Below the pieces are notes generated by a model. The model ran no database searches. It was not told the DNA's origin and was given only the letters and a program-made list of their open reading frames with translations. Shown here piece by piece: positions 51,001 through 63,904 of a DNA stretch of 64,000 nt. Position 1 is the stretch's first letter. Each line of letters begins with the position of its first letter. The position numbers were made by a program, and so were the translations under genes. Source of the DNA: Calliopsis andreniformis (taxonomy: Eukaryota > Arthropoda > Insecta > Hymenoptera > Andrenidae); NCBI RefSeq assembly GCF_051401765.1, contig NW_027480534.1:1178001-1242000 (forward strand), read 5' to 3'.

Positions 51001-51968
51001 TATGAGGACTGAAGACTGAGGATTGAGGATTGTTGATTGAAGATTGAGGATTGGGGATTGTGGATCGAAGATTGAGGATTGAGGATTGAGGATTGGGGTT
51101 GAGGATTTAGAATTGGAGATTGGGTATTGAGGATTGAAGGTTGAGGATTGAGGATTGAGTGTTGAGGATTGAAGATTGAGGATTGAAGATTGAGGATTGA
51201 GGATTGAGGATAGAGTATTGAGGACTGAGTGTTGAGGATTGAGGTTTGAGGACTGAGGATTGAGGATTGAGGATTGAGGATTGAGGACTGAGGTTTGAGG
51301 ATTGAGTGTTGAGCACTGAGGATTGAGGATTGAGGATAGAGGATTTAGGACTGAGGATTGACGTTTGAGGATTGAGGATTGACGATTGAAGATTGAGGTT
51401 TGGCTATTGAGGACTGAAGGTTGAGAGTTGAGGATTGAGGATTGATGATGGAGGATGAGGACTGAGGTTTGAGGATTGAGGTTTCAGGCCTCGGGGCTCA
51501 GGATTGAGGTTTGAGGATTGAGGATTGAGGATTTAGCATAGAGGATTGAGGACTGAGAATTGAGGATTGAGGATTGACGCTTGAGGATTGAGGATTGAAG
51601 ATTGAGGATTGAAGATTGAGGACTGAGTGTTCAGGATTGAGTTTTGAGAATTGATGTTTGAGGATTGAGATTTGATGATTGAATATTGTGGATTGAGTAT
51701 TGAAAACAGAGAATACAGGGTATTCTGTTGAGTATTGAGAATTGAGGAATGATGATTGAGTATTGAGGATTGATGGTTGAGGGTTGTGGGATGAATAATG
51801 AGGATTCAGGATTGAGGATTGAGGATTGAGTATTGGAGATTGAGGATTGAGGATTGAGTATTGGAGATTGAGGATTGAGGACTGAGGGTGGAGAATTGAG
51901 GATTGAGTATTGAGGATTGAGGATTGAGGATTGAAGGTTGAGGATTGGGTATTGAGAATTGAATATTG
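48075..51968 (+). repeat. 3-kb unit copy 3 and offset-5242 copy 2
   Basis: Partner of 43189-46650. Near the left end about 140 bp (48190-48330) are present that copy 2 lacks; the 104-bp segment deleted from copy 2 is present too. Cores lie near 49518, 49636, 50259 and 51697. A 70-bp insertion (ten heptamers) containing GATTTAGCATAGAGG lies near 51530-51600. Confidence 0.88.
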
Positions 51969-54900
51969 AAGATTGAGTATTGAGGATTGAAGGTTGAGGA
52001 TTGAGGATTGAGGATTTAGAATTCGAGATTGGGTATTGAGGATTGAAGGTCAAGGATTCAGGATTGAGTGTTGAGGGTTGAGGATTGATGATTGAGGCTG
52101 AGGAGTGAGGGTTGAGGGTTGAGGTTTGAGGACTCAGGATTCAGGATTGACGTTTGAGGATTGAGGATTGAAGATTGACTATTGAGGATTGAAAATTGAG
52201 GAATTAGGATTGAGGATTGAGGATTGAGGATTGAGGATGGAGGATTGAGGATTGAGGATTGGGGATTGAAGATTGAGGATTGAGGATTGGAGATTGAAGA
52301 TTGAGGATTGGGGATTGAGGATTGAGGATTGAGGATTGTGGATTGAGGAATGACGTTTGAGGATTGGGGATTGAGGATTGTAGTATTGAAGATGGAGGAT
52401 TGAGGTTTTATCATTAAGGAGAGAGGATTGGAGACTGAGCGTCGAGGACTGAGTATTGAGGATTGAAGTCTGGGGATTGGGGACTGAGGATTGAGGACTG
52501 AGGATTGAGGATTGAGGATTGAGGATTGAGGATCAGCGTTTGAGAGTTGAGGATGGAGGATTGAGGATTGAGGATTGAAGATTGAGGATTGAGGATTGAG
52601 GATTGAGGATTGAGGATTGAGGATAGATGATTGAGGACTGAAGATAGAGTATTGAGGATTGATGACTGAGGATTGAGGATTGAGGATTGAGGACTGAGGA
52701 CTGAGTTTTGAGGATTGAGTGTTGAGCACTGAGGATTGAAGATTGAGGATTGAGGATTTAGGACTGAGGATTGACGTTTGAGGATTGAGGATTGAGGATT
52801 GAGTATTGAGGATTGAGGATTGGAGATTGAGTATTGAGGATTGGAGATTGAGGATTGAGGATTGAGGATTGAGGATTGAGGATAGAGGCTGAGGACTTAC
52901 GATTGAGGATTGAGGTTTGAGGACTGAGGATTGAGGATGAGGATTGAGGATCGAGGATTGACGATTGAGGATTGAGGATTGATGATTGAGGATTGGGGAT
53001 TGAGGACTGAAGATTGAGGATTGAGGATTGAGTGTTGAGGATTGAAGATTGAGTATTGAAGATTGAGTATTGAGGATTGAAGGTTGAGGATTGAGGATTG
53101 AGGATTGAAGTTTGTGGACTGATTGTTGCGGGTTGAGTCATGAGACTTGATGTTTGTGGATTGAGGATTCAGTGTTGAGGATTGAGGACGAGGACTGAGA
53201 GTTGAGGATTGAGGATTGAGGACTGAGGATTGAGGATTCAGGATTGAAGATTGAGGATTGAGGATTGAGGATTGAGGATTGTAGATTGAGTATTGAGAAT
53301 TGAAGATTGAGGATTGAGGATTGAGGATTGAGGACAGAGGATAGAGGATAGAGGATGAGGACTGAGGGTTGAGGATTGCGGTTTGACGACTGAGGATTGA
53401 GGATTGAGGATTGTGGATTGAGGAATGACGTTTGAGGATTGGGGATTGAGGATTGTAGTATTGAAGATGGAGGATTGAATGTTTTATCATTAAGGATAGA
53501 GGATTGGGGACTGAGCGTCGAGGGCTGAGTGTTGAGGATTGAGGATTGAAGATTGAGGATTGAGGATTGAGGACTGAGGATTGAGGTTTGAGGATTGAGG
53601 ATTGAAGATGGAGTATTGAGGATTGATGACTGAGGATTGAGGATTGAGGATTGAGGACTGAGGTTTGAGGATTGAGTGTTGAGCACTGAGGATTGAGGAT
53701 CGAGGATTGAGGATTTAGGACTGAGGATTGACGTTTGAGGATTGAGGATTGAGGATCGAAGATTGAGGTTTGGCGATTGAGGACTGAAGGTTGAGAGTTG
53801 AGGATTGAGGATTGATGATGGAGGATGAGGACTGAGGGTTGAGGATTGAGGTTTCAGGACTCAGGATTCAGGATTGAGGTTTGAGGATGGAGGATTGAAG
53901 ATTGAGTATTGAGGATTGAAGATTGAGGAATTAGGATTGAGGATTGAGGATTGAGGATTGAGGATAGAAGATTGAGTATTGGGTATTGACGGTTGAGGAT
54001 TGAGGATTGAGTATTGAGGATTGAGGATTGAGGATTGAAGATTGAGTATTGAGGGTTGAGGATTGAGGATTGAAGATTGAGGACGAGGACTGTGGGTTGA
54101 GGATTGAGGTTTGAGGACTGAGGATTGACGATTGATGTTTGAGGATTGAGGATTGGAGATTGAGTATTGAGGATTGAAGATTGTGGATTGAGGATTGAGG
54201 ATTGAGGATTGAGGAATGAAGATTGAGGATTGGGGACTGAGGATTGACGATTGAGGTTTGAGGATTGGGGATTGAGGATTCAGGATTGAGGATTGAAGAT
54301 TGAGTATTGGGGATTGAAGGTTGAGGATTGAGGATTGAGTTTTGAGGATTGAGGACGAGGACTGAGAGTTGAGGATTGGGGATTGAGGACTGAGGATTGA
54401 GGATTCAGGATTGAAGATTGAGGGTTGGGGATTGAGGATCGATGATTGGGAATTGAGGATTGAGGATTGAGGATAGAGGATTGAGGATTGAGTACCGAAG
54501 ATTGAGGACAGAGGGTTGAGGATTGAGGATTGATGTTTGAGGATTGAGATTTGATGATTGAATATTTTGGATTGAGTATTGTATCCTGAGAATTCAGGAT
54601 ATTCTATTGAATATTGACAATTGATGGTTGATGGTTGATTATTGAGGATTGATGATTGATGGTCGTGTGTTGAATATTGAGGATTGAGGATTCAGGATTG
54701 AGGATTGAGTATAGAAGGTTGAAAACTGAGGATTGAGTATTGAGGCTTGACGATTGAGGATTGAGGATTGATGATTGAGGATTGAGGATTGAGGATTGAG
54801 GGTTGAAGATTGAGTATTGGGGATTGAAGGTTGAGGATTGAGGATTGAGTGTTGAGGATTGAGGACGAGGACTGAGAGTTGAGGATTGAGGATTGAGGAC

Positions 54901-56169
54901 TGAGGATTGAGGTATCAGGATTGAAGATTGAAGGTTGGGGATTGAGGATCGATGATTGAGGATTGAGGATTGAGGATTGAGGATTGAGGATTGAGGATTG
55001 AGGATTGAGGATTGAGTATTGAAGATTGAGGACAGAGGGTTGAGGATTGAGGAATGATGTTTGAGGATTGAGATTTGATGATTGAATAGTTTGGATTGAG
55101 TATTGTATCCTTAGAATTCAGGATATTCTATTGAATATTGAGAATTGATGGTTGATGGTTGAGTATTGAGGATTGATGGTTGATGGTAGTGTGTTGAATA
55201 TTGAGGATTGAGGATTCAGGATTGAGGATTCTGTATAGAAGATTGAAAACTGAGGATTGAGGATTGAGGATTGACGATTGAGGGTTGAAGATTGGGGGTT
55301 GAGGATTGAGGATTTAGAATTGGAGATTGGGTATTGAGGATTGAAGGTTGAGGATTGAGGATTGAGTGTTGAGGATTGAGGATTGAGGATTGAGGATTGG
55401 GGGTTGAGGATTTAGAATTGGAGATGGGGTATTGAGGATTGAAGGTTGAGGATTGAGGATTGAGTGTTGAGGATTGAAGATTGAGGATTGAGGATTGGGG
55501 GTTGCGGATTGAGGATTTAGAATTGGAGATTGGGTATTGAGGATTGAAGGTTGAGGATTGAGGATTGAGTGTTGAGGATTGAAGATTGAGGATTGAGGAT
55601 TGGGGGTTGAGTATTGAGGACTGAGGGTTGAGGATTGAGGTTTGAGGCCTGAGGATTGAGGATTGACGGTTGGGGATTGAGGACTGAGGTTTGAGTATTG
55701 AGTGTTGAGGACTGAGGATTGAGGATTGAGGATTGAGGATTTAGGACTGAGGATTGACGTCTGAGGATTGAGGATTGCGGATTTTGGATTGAAGATTGAG
55801 GACTGAGGGTTGAGCATTGAGTGTTGAGTATTGATGTTTGAGGATTGAGATTTGAAGATTGAATATTGTGGATCGAGTATTGAAAACTGAGAATACAGGA
55901 TATTCTATTGAGTATTGAGTATTGAGTATTGAGGATTGATGATTGAGTATTGAGGATTGATGGCTGAGGTTTGTGGGATGAATATTGAGGATTCAGGATT
56001 GAGGATTGAGGACTGATGATTGAGTATTCAGGATTGAGGATTTACGATTGAGGGCTGACGATTGAAGATTGAGTATTGGGGACTGAAGATTGAGGATTGA
56101 GGATTGAGGATTGAGGATTGGAGATTGAGTATTGAGGATTGAAGATTGAGGGCTAAGGATTGAGGATTG
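51969..56169 (+). repeat. Mosaic of pieces from several higher-order units
   Basis: No gene. 52060-52770 is a further partial copy of the 3-kb unit's CGTCGAGG part (module near 52437), and a second such module lies near 53513. 52800-53165 matches 49866-50231 at offset 2934. Cores near 54576 and 55100 follow GAATATTTTGG or GAATAGTTTGG and are relatives of those at 11511, 14811 and 17421. 55314-56010 resembles 57900-58570 and 60370-61040. Confidence 0.78.
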
Positions 56170-56900
56170 AGGATTGAGGATTGAGGGTTGAGGATTGAAG
56201 ATTGAGAATTGAGAATTGGGGATTGATGGTTGAGTATAGAGGATTGACGGTTGAGGTCTGTGTGTTGAATATTGAGGATTGAAGACTCAGGGTTGAGGAT
56301 TGAGCATTGTAGATTGAGGACTGAGGATTGAGGATTGAGGATTGAGGATTGAAGGTTGTGTATTGATGATTGAGTATTGATGATAGAAGTTTGAGGATTG
56401 AGGATTGAGCGTTGAGGGTTGAGGACGAGGAGTGAGGTATGAGGATTGAGGTTCGAGGACTGATGATTGAGTATTCAGGATTGAGGATTTACGATTGAGG
56501 GTTGAGGATTGAAGACTGAGTATTGAGGACTGAAGATTGAGGATTGAGGATTGAGGATTGAGGATTGGAGATTGAGTATTGAGGATTGAAGGTTGAGGGC
56601 TAAGGATTGAGGATTGAGGATTGAGGATTGAGGGTTGAGGATTGAAGATTGAGAATTGAGAATTGGGGATTGATGGTTGAGCATTGAGAATTGGTGGTTG
56701 AGGTCTGTGTGTTGAATATTGAGGATTGAGGACTCAGGGTTGAGGATTGAGCATTGTAGATTGAGGACTGAGGATTGAGGATTGAGGATTGAAGATTGAA
56801 GGTTGTGTATTGATGATTGAAGATTGAGGATTGAGGAATGAGTGTTGAGGATTAAGTACGAGGCCTGAGGATTGAGGATTGAGGATTGAGGATGTTGGAT
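56014..56900 (+). repeat. Local tandem repeat of 448 bp
   Basis: GATGATTGAGTATTCAGG starts at 56014 and 56462, a spacing of 448 bp or 64 heptamers. Each is followed by a GGATTTACG unit, a GAGGGCTAAGG unit and a 3-prime half-core. The second merges into the 2.4-kb unit. Confidence 0.75.
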
Positions 56901-58574
56901 TGAAGATTGAGGACTGACGGTTGAGGATTGAGTTTTGAGTATTGATGTTTGAGGATTGAGATTTGAAGATTGAATATTGTGGATTGAGTATTGAAAACTT
57001 AGAATACAGGATATTCTATTGAGTATTGAGAATTGAGGATTGATGATTGAGTATTGAGGATTGATGGCTGAGGGTTGTGTGATGAATATTGAGGACTCAG
57101 GATTGAGGATTGAGGATTGTGTATTGGTGATTGAGGATTGAGGATTGAGGGTGGAGGATTGAGGATTGAGGTTTGAGGATTGTGGATTGAGGATTGAAGT
57201 TTGAGGATTGGGGATTGAGGGTTGAAGATTGAGGATTGAGGATCGAGGATTGAGGATTGAGGATTGAGGATTGAGGACTGAGGATTGAGGATTGAGGATT
57301 GTGGATTGAGGGTTGATGTTTCAGGATTGGGGATTGATGGTTGAAGATTGAGGATTGAGGACAGAGGATAGAGGATAGAGGATGAGGACTGAGGGTTGAG
57401 GATTGAGGTTTGACGACTGAGGATTGAGGATTGAGGGTTGTGGATTGAGGAATGACGTTTGAGGATTGGGGATTGAGGATTGTAGTATTGAAGACGGAGG
57501 ATTGAGGTTTGACATTAAGGATAGAGGATTGGGGACTGAGCGTCGAGGACTGAGTATTGAGGATTGAGGATTGAAGACTGAGGATTGGGGATTGAGGATT
57601 TAGGACTGAAGATTGAGGATTGAGGATTGACGATTGAGGATTGAGGATTAACGTTTGAGCATTGAGGATGGAGGATTGAGGATTGAGGATTGAGGATTGA
57701 AGATTGAGGATTGAGGATTGAGGATTGAGGATTGAGGATTGAGGATTGATGATTGAAGATTGAGTTTTGAGTATTGATGATTGAGGATTGAGGATTGAGT
57801 ATTGAAGATTGTGGACTGAGTGTTGAGGATTGAAGATTGAGCATTGAGGATTGAGGATCGAAGATTGAGTATTGAGGATTGAGGATTGAGGAATGTGGAT
57901 TGAGGATTTAGAATTGGAGATTGGGTATTGAGGAGTGACGGTTGAGGATTGAGGATTGAGTGTTGAGGATTGAAGATTGAGGATTGAGGATTGAGGATTG
58001 ATGATTGAAGATTTAGAATTGGAGATTGGGTATTGAGGATTGTAGGTTGAGGATTGAGGTTTGAGTGTTGAGGATTGAAGATTGAGGACTGAGGATTGGG
58101 AGTTGAGGATTGAGGATTCTGAATTCGAGATTGGGTATTGAGGATTGAAGGTTGAGGATTGAGGATTCAGTGTTGAGGATTGAAGATTGAGGATTGCGGA
58201 TTGGGGGTTGAGTATTGAGGACTGAGGGTTGAGGATTGAGGTTTGAGGCCTGAGGATTGAGGATTGAGGGTTGGGGATTGAGGACTGAGGTTTGAGTATT
58301 GAGTGTTGAGGACTAAGGATTGAGGATTGAGGATTGAGGATTTAGGACTGAGGATTGACGTCTGAAGATTGAGGATTGCGGATTTTGGATTGAAGATTGA
58401 GGACTGAGGGTTGAGGATTGAGTGTTGAGTAGTGATGTTTGAGGATTGAGATTTGAAGATTGAATATTGTGGATTGAGTATTGAAAACTGAGAATACATG
58501 ATATTCTATTGAGTATTGAGTATTGAGGATTGATGGCTGAGGTTTGTGGGATGAATATTGAGGATTCAGGATTG
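56170..58574 (+). repeat. Tandem unit of about 2.4 kb, copy 1
   Basis: About 2405 bp repeated next door. Cores lie near 56988 (AAAACTTAGAATACAGG) and 58478 (AAAACTGAGAATACATG). It includes two 3-prime half-cores near 56225 and 56660, a GAGGATA run near 57361, and the CGTCGAGG module near 57538. Confidence 0.9.
57355..57385 (+). repeat. Run of GAGGATA / GAGGACA heptamers
   Basis: A short local expansion of the variant heptamer GAGGATA after GAGGACA, ending in a 6-bp GAGGAT unit. Relatives lie near 29970, 53333 and 59765; versions with GATAAAGG and GATATAGG lie near 33705, 43503 and 48745. It shows a variant heptamer spreading to its neighbours. Confidence 0.7.
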
Positions 58575-61042
58575 AGGATTGAGGATTGAGGGTTGAGGAT
58601 TGAAGATTGAGAATTGAGAATTGGGGATTGATGGTTGAGTATAGAGGATTGACGGTTGAGGTCTGTGTGTTGAATATTGAGGATTGAAGACTCAGGGTTG
58701 AGGATTGAGCATTGTAGATTGAGGACTGAGGATTGAGGATTGAGGATTGAGGATTGAAGGTTGTGTATTGATGATTGAGTATTGATGATAGAAGTTTGAG
58801 GATTGAGGATTGAGCGTTGAGGGTTGAGGACGAGGAGTGAGGTATGAGGATTGAGGTTCGAGGACTGATGATTGAGTATTCAGGATTGAGGATTTACGAT
58901 TGAGGGTTGAGGATTGAAGACTGAGTATTGAGGACTGAAGATTGAGGATTGAGGATTGAGGATTGAGGATTGGAGATTGAGTATTGAGGATTGAAGGTTG
59001 AGGGCTAAGGATTGAGGATTGAGGATTGAGGATTGAGGGTTGAGGATTGAAGATTGAGAATTGAGAATTGGGGATTGATGGTTGAGCATTGAGAATTGGT
59101 GGTTGAGGTCTGTGTGTTGAATATTGAGGATTGAGGACTCAGGGTTGAGGATTGAGCATTGTAGATTGAGGACTGAGGATTGAGGATTGAGGATTGAAGA
59201 TTGAAGGTTGTGTATTGATGATTGAAGATTGAGGATTGAGGAATGAGTGTTGAGGATTAAGTACGAGGCCTGAGGATTGAGGATTGAGGATTGAGGATGT
59301 TGGATTGAAGATTGAGGACTGACGGTTGAGGATTGAGTTTTGAGTATTGATGTTTGAGGATTGAGATTTGAAGATTGAATATTGTGGATTGAGTATTGAA
59401 AACTGAGAATACAGGATATTCTATTGAGTATTGAGAATTGAGGATTGATGATTGAGTATTGAGGATTGATGGCTGAGGGTTGTGTGATGAATATTGAGGA
59501 CTCAGGATTGAGGATTGAGGATTGTGTATTGGTGATTGAGGATTGAGGATTGAGGGTGGAGGATTGAGGATTGAGGTTTGAGGATTGTGGATTGAGGATT
59601 GAAGTTTGAGGATTGGGGATTGAGGGTTGAAGATTGAGGATTGAGGATCGAGGATTGAGGATTGAGGATTGAGGATTGAGGACTGAGGATTGAGGATTGA
59701 GGATTGTGGATTGAGGGTTGATGTTTCAGGATTGGGGATTGATGGTTGAAGATTGAGGATTGAGGACAGAGGATAGAGGATAGAGGATGAGGACTGAGGG
59801 TTGAGGACTGAGTATTGAGGATTGAGGAGTGAAGACTGAGGATTGGGGATTGAGGATTTAGGACTGAAGATTGAGGTTTGACGACTGAGGATTGAGGATT
59901 GAGGGTTGTGGATTGAGGAATGACGTTTGAGGATTGGGGATTGAGGATTGTAGTATTGAAGACGGAGGATTGAGGTTTGACATTAAGGATAGAGGATTGG
60001 GGACTGAGCGTCGAGGACTGAGTATTGAGGATTGAGGATTGAAGACTGAGGATTGGGGATTGAGGATTTAGGACTGAAGATTGAGGATTGAGGATTGACG
60101 ATTGAGGATTGAGGATTAACGTTTGAGCATTGAGGATGGAGGATTGAGGATTGAGGATTGAGGATTGAAGATTGAGGATTGAGGATTGAGGATTGAGGAT
60201 TGAGGATTGAGGATTGATGATTGAAGATTGAGTTTTGAGTATTGATGATTGAGGATTGAGGATTGAGTATTGAAGATTGTGGACTGAGTGTTGAGGATTG
60301 AAGATTGAGCATTGAGGATTGAGGATCGAAGATTGAGTATTGAGGATTGAGGATTGAGGAATGTGGATTGAGGATTTAGAATTGGAGATTGGGTATTGAG
60401 GAGTGACGGTTGAGGATTGAGGATTGAGTGTTGAGGATTGAAGATTGAGGATTGAGGATTGAGGATTGATGATTGAGGATTTAGAATTGGAGATTGGGTA
60501 TTGAGGATTGTAGGTTGAGGATTGAGGTTTGAGTGTTGAGGATTGAAGATTGAGGACTGAGGATTGGGAGTTGAGGATTGAGGATTCTGAATTGGAGATT
60601 GGGTATTGAGGATTGAAGGTTGAGGATTGAGGATTCAGTGTTGAGGATTGAAGATTGAGGATTGCGGATTGGGGGTTGAGTATTGAGGACTGAGGGTTGA
60701 GGATTGAGGTTTGAGGCCTGAGGATTGAGGATTGAGGGTTGGGGATTGAGGACTGAGCTTTGAGTATTGAGTGTTGAGGACTAAGGATTGAGGATTGAGG
60801 ATTGAGGATTTAGGACTGAGGATTGACGTCTGAAGATTGAGGATTGCGGATTTTGGATTGAAGATTGAGGACTGAGGGTTGAGGATTGAGTGTTGAGTAT
60901 TGATGTTTGAGGATTGAGATTTGAAGATTGAATATTGTGGATTGAGTATTGAAAACTGAGAATACATGATATTCTATTGAGTATTGAGTATTGAGGATTG
61001 ATGGCTGAGGTTTGTGGGATGAATATTGAGGATTCAGGATTG
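58575..61042 (+). repeat. Tandem unit of about 2.4 kb, copy 2
   Basis: Partner of 56170-58574. The offset is 2405 on the left and 2468 on the right because this copy has a 63-bp insertion (nine heptamers) near 59808-59870. Cores lie near 59393 and 60946, and the CGTCGAGG module near 60006. Confidence 0.9.
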
Positions 61043-61054
61043 AGGATTGAGGAC

Positions 61055-61850
61055 TGATGATTGAGTAATCAGGATTGAGGATTTACGGTTGAGGGTTGAG
61101 GATTGAAGATTGAGTATTGGGGACTGACGATTGAGGATTGAGGATTGAGGATTGGAGATTGAGTATTGAGGATTGAAGATTGAGGGCTAAGGATTGAGGA
61201 TTCAGGATTGAGGATTGAGGGTTGAGGATTGAAGATTGAGAATTGAGAATTGGGGATTGATGGTTGAGCATTGAGGATTGATGGTTGAGGTCTGTGTGTT
61301 GAATATTGAGGATTGAGGACTCAGGGTTGAGGATTGAGCATTGTAGATTGAGGACTGAGGATTGAAGATTGAGGATTGAGGATTGAAGGTTGTGTATTGA
61401 TGATTGAGTACTGATGATAGAAGTTTGAGGATCGAGGATTGAGCGTTGAGGGTTGAGGACGAGGAGTGAGGGATGAGGCTTGAGGTTTGAGGACTGATGA
61501 TTGAGTATTCAGGATTGAGGGTCTACGATTGAGGGTTGAGGATTGAAGATTGAGTATTGAGGACTGAAGATTGAGGATTGAGGTTTGAGGATTGAGGATT
61601 GGAGATTGAGTATTGAGGATTGAAGATTGAGGGCTAAGGATTGAGGATTGAGGATTGAGGATTGAGGGCTGAGGATAGAAGATTGAGAATTGAGAATTGG
61701 GGATTGATGGTTGAGCATTGAGGATTGATGGTTGAGGTCTGTGTGTTGAATATTGAGGATTGAGGACGAAGGGTTGAGGATTGAGCATCGTAGATTGAGG
61801 ACTGAGGATAGAGGATTGAGGATTGAGGACTGAAGGTTGTGTATTGATGA
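61055..61850 (+). repeat. Local tandem repeat of 441 bp
   Basis: The same series starts at 61055 (with GAGTAATCAGG) and 61496 (with GAGTATTCAGG), a spacing of 441 bp or 63 heptamers, one heptamer shorter than the relative at 56014. Confidence 0.75.
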
Positions 61851-63498
61851 TTGAAGATTGAGGATTCAGGATTGAGGATTGAGGATTGAAGATTGAGGAT
61901 TATGGATTGATGGTTCAGGATTGCGGTTTGAGGACTGAGGATTGAGGGTTGAGGATTGAGGAGTGAGGATTGATGTCTGAGGATTGAGGATTGAGGATTG
62001 AGGATTGAGGATTGAAGGCTGAGGATTGAGGATTGAGTGTTGATGATTGAGGATTGATGATTGAGGATGAAGAGTGAGGGCTGAGGATTGTGGTTTGAGG
62101 ACTCAGGATTCAGGATTGACGTTTGAGGGTTGAGGATTGAAGATTGAGTATTGAGGATTGAAGATTGAGGAATTAGGATTGAGGATTGAGGATTGAGGAT
62201 TGAGGATTGAAGATTGAGTATTGAGGGTTGAGGGTTGAGGATTGAAGATTGAGGATGAGGACTGAGTGTTGGGGATTGAGGATTGAAGGTTGAGGATTGA
62301 GGATTGAGGATTGATGATTGAGGATTGAAGATTGAGGTTTGAGGACTGAGGATTGAAGCCTGAGGATTGAGGATTCAGGATTGTGGAGTGAGGATTGAGG
62401 ATTGAGGATTGAGGATTGAAGATTGAGGACTGATGTTTGTGGACTTAGTGTTGAGGATTGATGATTGAGGATTGAGATTTGATGATTGAATATTGTGGAT
62501 TGAGTATTGAATCCAGAGAATTCAGGATATTCTATTGAATCTTGAGGAATGAGAGTTGAAGGTTGAGTATTGAGGATTGATGGTAGAGGGCTGTGTGTGG
62601 AAAATTGAGGATTGAGGATCGAGGATTGAGGGTTGAGGGTTGAGGATTGAAGATAGAGTATTGAGGGTTGAGGGTTGAGGATTGAAGATTGAGGATGAGG
62701 ACTGAGGTTTGAGGATTGAGGTTTGAGGACTGAGGATTGAGGATTGACGTTTGAGGATTGAGGATTGGAGATTGAGTATTCTGGATTGAAGATTGAGGAT
62801 TGAGGATTGAGGACTGAGGATTGAGGAATGAAGAGTGAGGATTGGCGATAGAGGATTGACGATTGTGGATTGAGGATTGACGATTGAGGATTGAGGATTG
62901 AGTATTGAAGATTGAGTATTGGGTATTGAAGGTTGAGGATTGAGGATTGAGAGTTGCGGATTGAGGACGAGGACTGAGAGTTGAGGATTGAGGATTGAGG
63001 ACTGAGGATTGAGAATTCAGGTTTGAAGATTGAAGGTTGGGGATTGAGGATCGATGATTGAGGATTGAGGATTGAGGATTGAGGATTGAAGATTGAGGAC
63101 AGTTGTTTGCGGATTGAGTGTTGAGGGTTGATGTCTGGGGATTCAGATTTGATGATTCAATATTGTGGATTCGGTATAGAATCCTGAGAATTCAGGATAG
63201 TTTATGGAGTATTGAGGATTGAGGATTAATGGTTGAGTATGGAGGATTGATGGTTGAGGGTTGTGTGTTGAATATTGAGGATTGAGTATTGAGGATTGAG
63301 GTTGAGGAGCGAGGGCTGAGGATTGAGGTTTGAGGAATGAGGGTTGAGGATTGAGGTTTGAGGACTGAGGATTGAGGATTGATGTTTGAGGATTGAGGTT
63401 TGGAGATTGAGTATTGAGGATTGAAGATTGAGGATTGAGGATTGAGGATTGAGGATTGAGGAATGAAGAATGAGGATTGAGGATTGAGGATTGAGGAT

Positions 63499-63904
63499 TG
63501 ATTATTGAAGATTGAGGATTGGGTATTGAGGATTGAAGGTTGAGGATTGAGAATGGAGGATTGAGGATTGAAGATTGAGGATTGCGGCTTGAGGGTTGAG
63601 GATTGAAGAGTGAGTATTGAGGACTGATGATTGTGGATTGAGGATTGAAGATTGAGTATTGAGGATTGAAGAATGAGGAATGAGGATTGAGGATTGAGGA
63701 TTGAGTATTGAAGATTGAGGATTGGGTATTGAGGATTGAAGGTTGAGGATTGAGAATTGAGGATTGAGGATTGAAGATTGAGGATTGAGGCTTGAGCGTT
63801 GAGGATTGAAGAGTGAGTATTGAGGACTGATGATTGTGGATTGAGGATTGAAGTTTCAGTATTGAGGATTGAAGATTGGGGATTGAGGATTGAGGACTGA
63901 GGAT
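63499..63904 (+). repeat. Local tandem repeat of 203 bp
   Basis: Two successive copies, marked by GAGTGAG at 63608 and 63811 (29 heptamers apart). They share GGGTATTGAGGATTGAAGG before it and GATGATTGTGG after it. Differences include GAGAATGGAGG against GAGAATTGAGG and CTTGAGGGTT against CTTGAGCGTT. Confidence 0.8.

Noticed and set aside
326..63200. Punctuation cores as tRNA-, rRNA- or transposon-derived insertions
   Set aside because: They keep heptamer register, have no target-site duplications, terminal repeats, A or B boxes or coding remnant, and grade into ordinary heptamers on both sides.
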